Made by a program: the position numbers and the translations under genes. A stretch of DNA of 64,000 nt from Bugula neritina (Eukaryota > Bryozoa > Gymnolaemata > Cheilostomatida > Bugulidae), in NCBI GenBank assembly GCA_964035545.1, contig CAXIUT010000073.1:496001-560000 (forward strand). Direction: 5' to 3'. Below, piece after piece: positions 63,904-64,000 of the stretch. The first letter of the stretch is position 1. Each line of letters opens with the position of its first letter. The notes below the pieces were generated by a model. It was not told the origin of the DNA, searched no databases, and worked only from the letters and a program-made list of their open reading frames with translations.

Positions 63904-64000
63904 CTTGTCCACTTTTGATTTTCATGCGGCATGGAAACTTTTGTAGTTTTAAATAATGTCTCCAAATTCATCACTTGCATGTGTTTAGATACTTGATGAA
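63904..64000 (+). repeat. Satellite resumed after the LINE, to the window end
   Basis: This is the rest of copy 47 (to 63989) plus the first 11 bases of copy 48. It carries GATTTTCATGCGGCATGG, as in the other s-type copies (33, 40, 43), so the insertion split an ordinary s monomer. The array runs beyond the window on this side. Confidence 0.95.

Larger units (their letters stand above)
38890..63989 (+). repeat. Array segment 4: second higher-order repeat (p-q-r-s) with shortened units
   Basis: Copies 30-47 use four types. p has AGTAAGCTAGATG and GGCAGTAGAG. q has AGAGGAAGCC, CATACACAATG and CTGGAAAGAT. r is B/D-like (TCTCGATG, GACAGAAAAG, CTTTCCTAA). s has AGAGGGGTGAC, GACAGACAAAT and GAGTATTTCTG. 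They occur as p-q-r-s (copies 30-33), a p-fronted hybrid (34), p-q (35-36), p-q-r-s (37-40), p-q/r-s (41-43) and p-q-r-s (44-47, interrupted by the LINE). Every unit is a whole number of 1341-bp monomers. Confidence 0.85.
57664..63989 (+). repeat. Higher-order repeat 2, last tetramer, interrupted by the LINE
   Basis: Copies 44-47. Private changes include ATTTCGTAAT near 57765 in p, TTTAAACAATATC near 61650 in r, and AATTGCGTTA and GAGATGGGTC in s near 62671 and 62747. The s copy (47) is split at about 62941/62942 by the 962-bp insertion and resumes in perfect register. Confidence 0.85.
1..64000 (+). repeat. Tandem satellite array, 1341-bp monomer, 47 copies
   Basis: The same 1341-bp sequence recurs head to tail over the whole window. 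A recognisable anchor (the ATG of a small conserved frame, or its homologous position) lies at 556 and again at 556 + 1341n up to 62242, which is 46 periods without net drift. All copies have the same orientation. Copies differ by scattered substitutions shared in subtype-specific combinations, so the array is organised into higher-order repeats. A single LINE fragment in copy 47 is the only foreign DNA. Large, homogeneous, gene-free arrays like this are typical of centromeric or other heterochromatic satellite DNA; that location is inference. I do not recognise the monomer as a named satellite, and I see no CENP-B-box-like element in it. Confidence 0.98.

Noticed and set aside
1-64000. Tandem LTRs or rDNA spacer as the origin of the array
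   Set aside because: I see no LTR-type TG...CA ends with primer-binding site or polypurine pair, and no rRNA-like sequence in the monomer.
1-64000. Prokaryotic features (operons, CRISPR, insertion sequences)
   Set aside because: The long tandem period, LINE fragment and lack of coding density exclude a bacterial or phage origin. The repeats have no spacer structure.

Overview
The window is eukaryotic, almost certainly from an animal (probably an invertebrate) genome. It is one continuous satellite array. A monomer of exactly 1341 bp is repeated head to tail, always in the same orientation, from base 1 to base 64000. Taking base 1 as the phase, copy n starts at 1 + 1341(n-1), giving 47 copies plus 11 bases of a 48th. 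The only other sequence is a 962-bp insertion in copy 47: the 5'-truncated 3' end of a non-LTR retrotransposon (LINE), at about 62942-63903. The DNA is AT-rich. I see no host protein gene, rRNA, tRNA or CRISPR array. The short reading frames (69-84 codons) that recur in each monomer look like by-products of the repeat.

Layout: copies 1-5 (1-6705) are mixed subtypes. Copies 6-19 (6706-25479) form a very clean higher-order repeat: two main monomer classes alternate (2682-bp dimer), and within each class there are two sub-variants, so the true period is a 5364-bp tetramer, A-B-C-D. Copies 20-29 (25480-38889) are a mosaic of chimeric monomers. Copies 30-47 (38890-63989) form a second, different tetrameric repeat (p-q-r-s) present as units of 4, 1, 2, 4, 3 and 4 monomers. 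The shortened units appear to be made through hybrid monomers, as expected from unequal crossing-over in register.

Every monomer carries the same structural motifs: a C-rich tract able to form a G-quadruplex on the minus strand, three arms that can form two mutually exclusive hairpins, and a perfect 12-bp palindrome. From recurring anchor positions there is no net insertion or deletion between copies other than the LINE; all the variation I see is base substitution. The LINE fragment encodes the end of the reverse transcriptase (after the catalytic YADD motif) plus the C-terminal region in an unbroken frame, followed by a 3' UTR with a stem-loop, an AATAAA and seven CAAA units. It has no evident target-site duplication. 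It most resembles the CR1/L2/Jockey group, but I cannot name the family or the host species.
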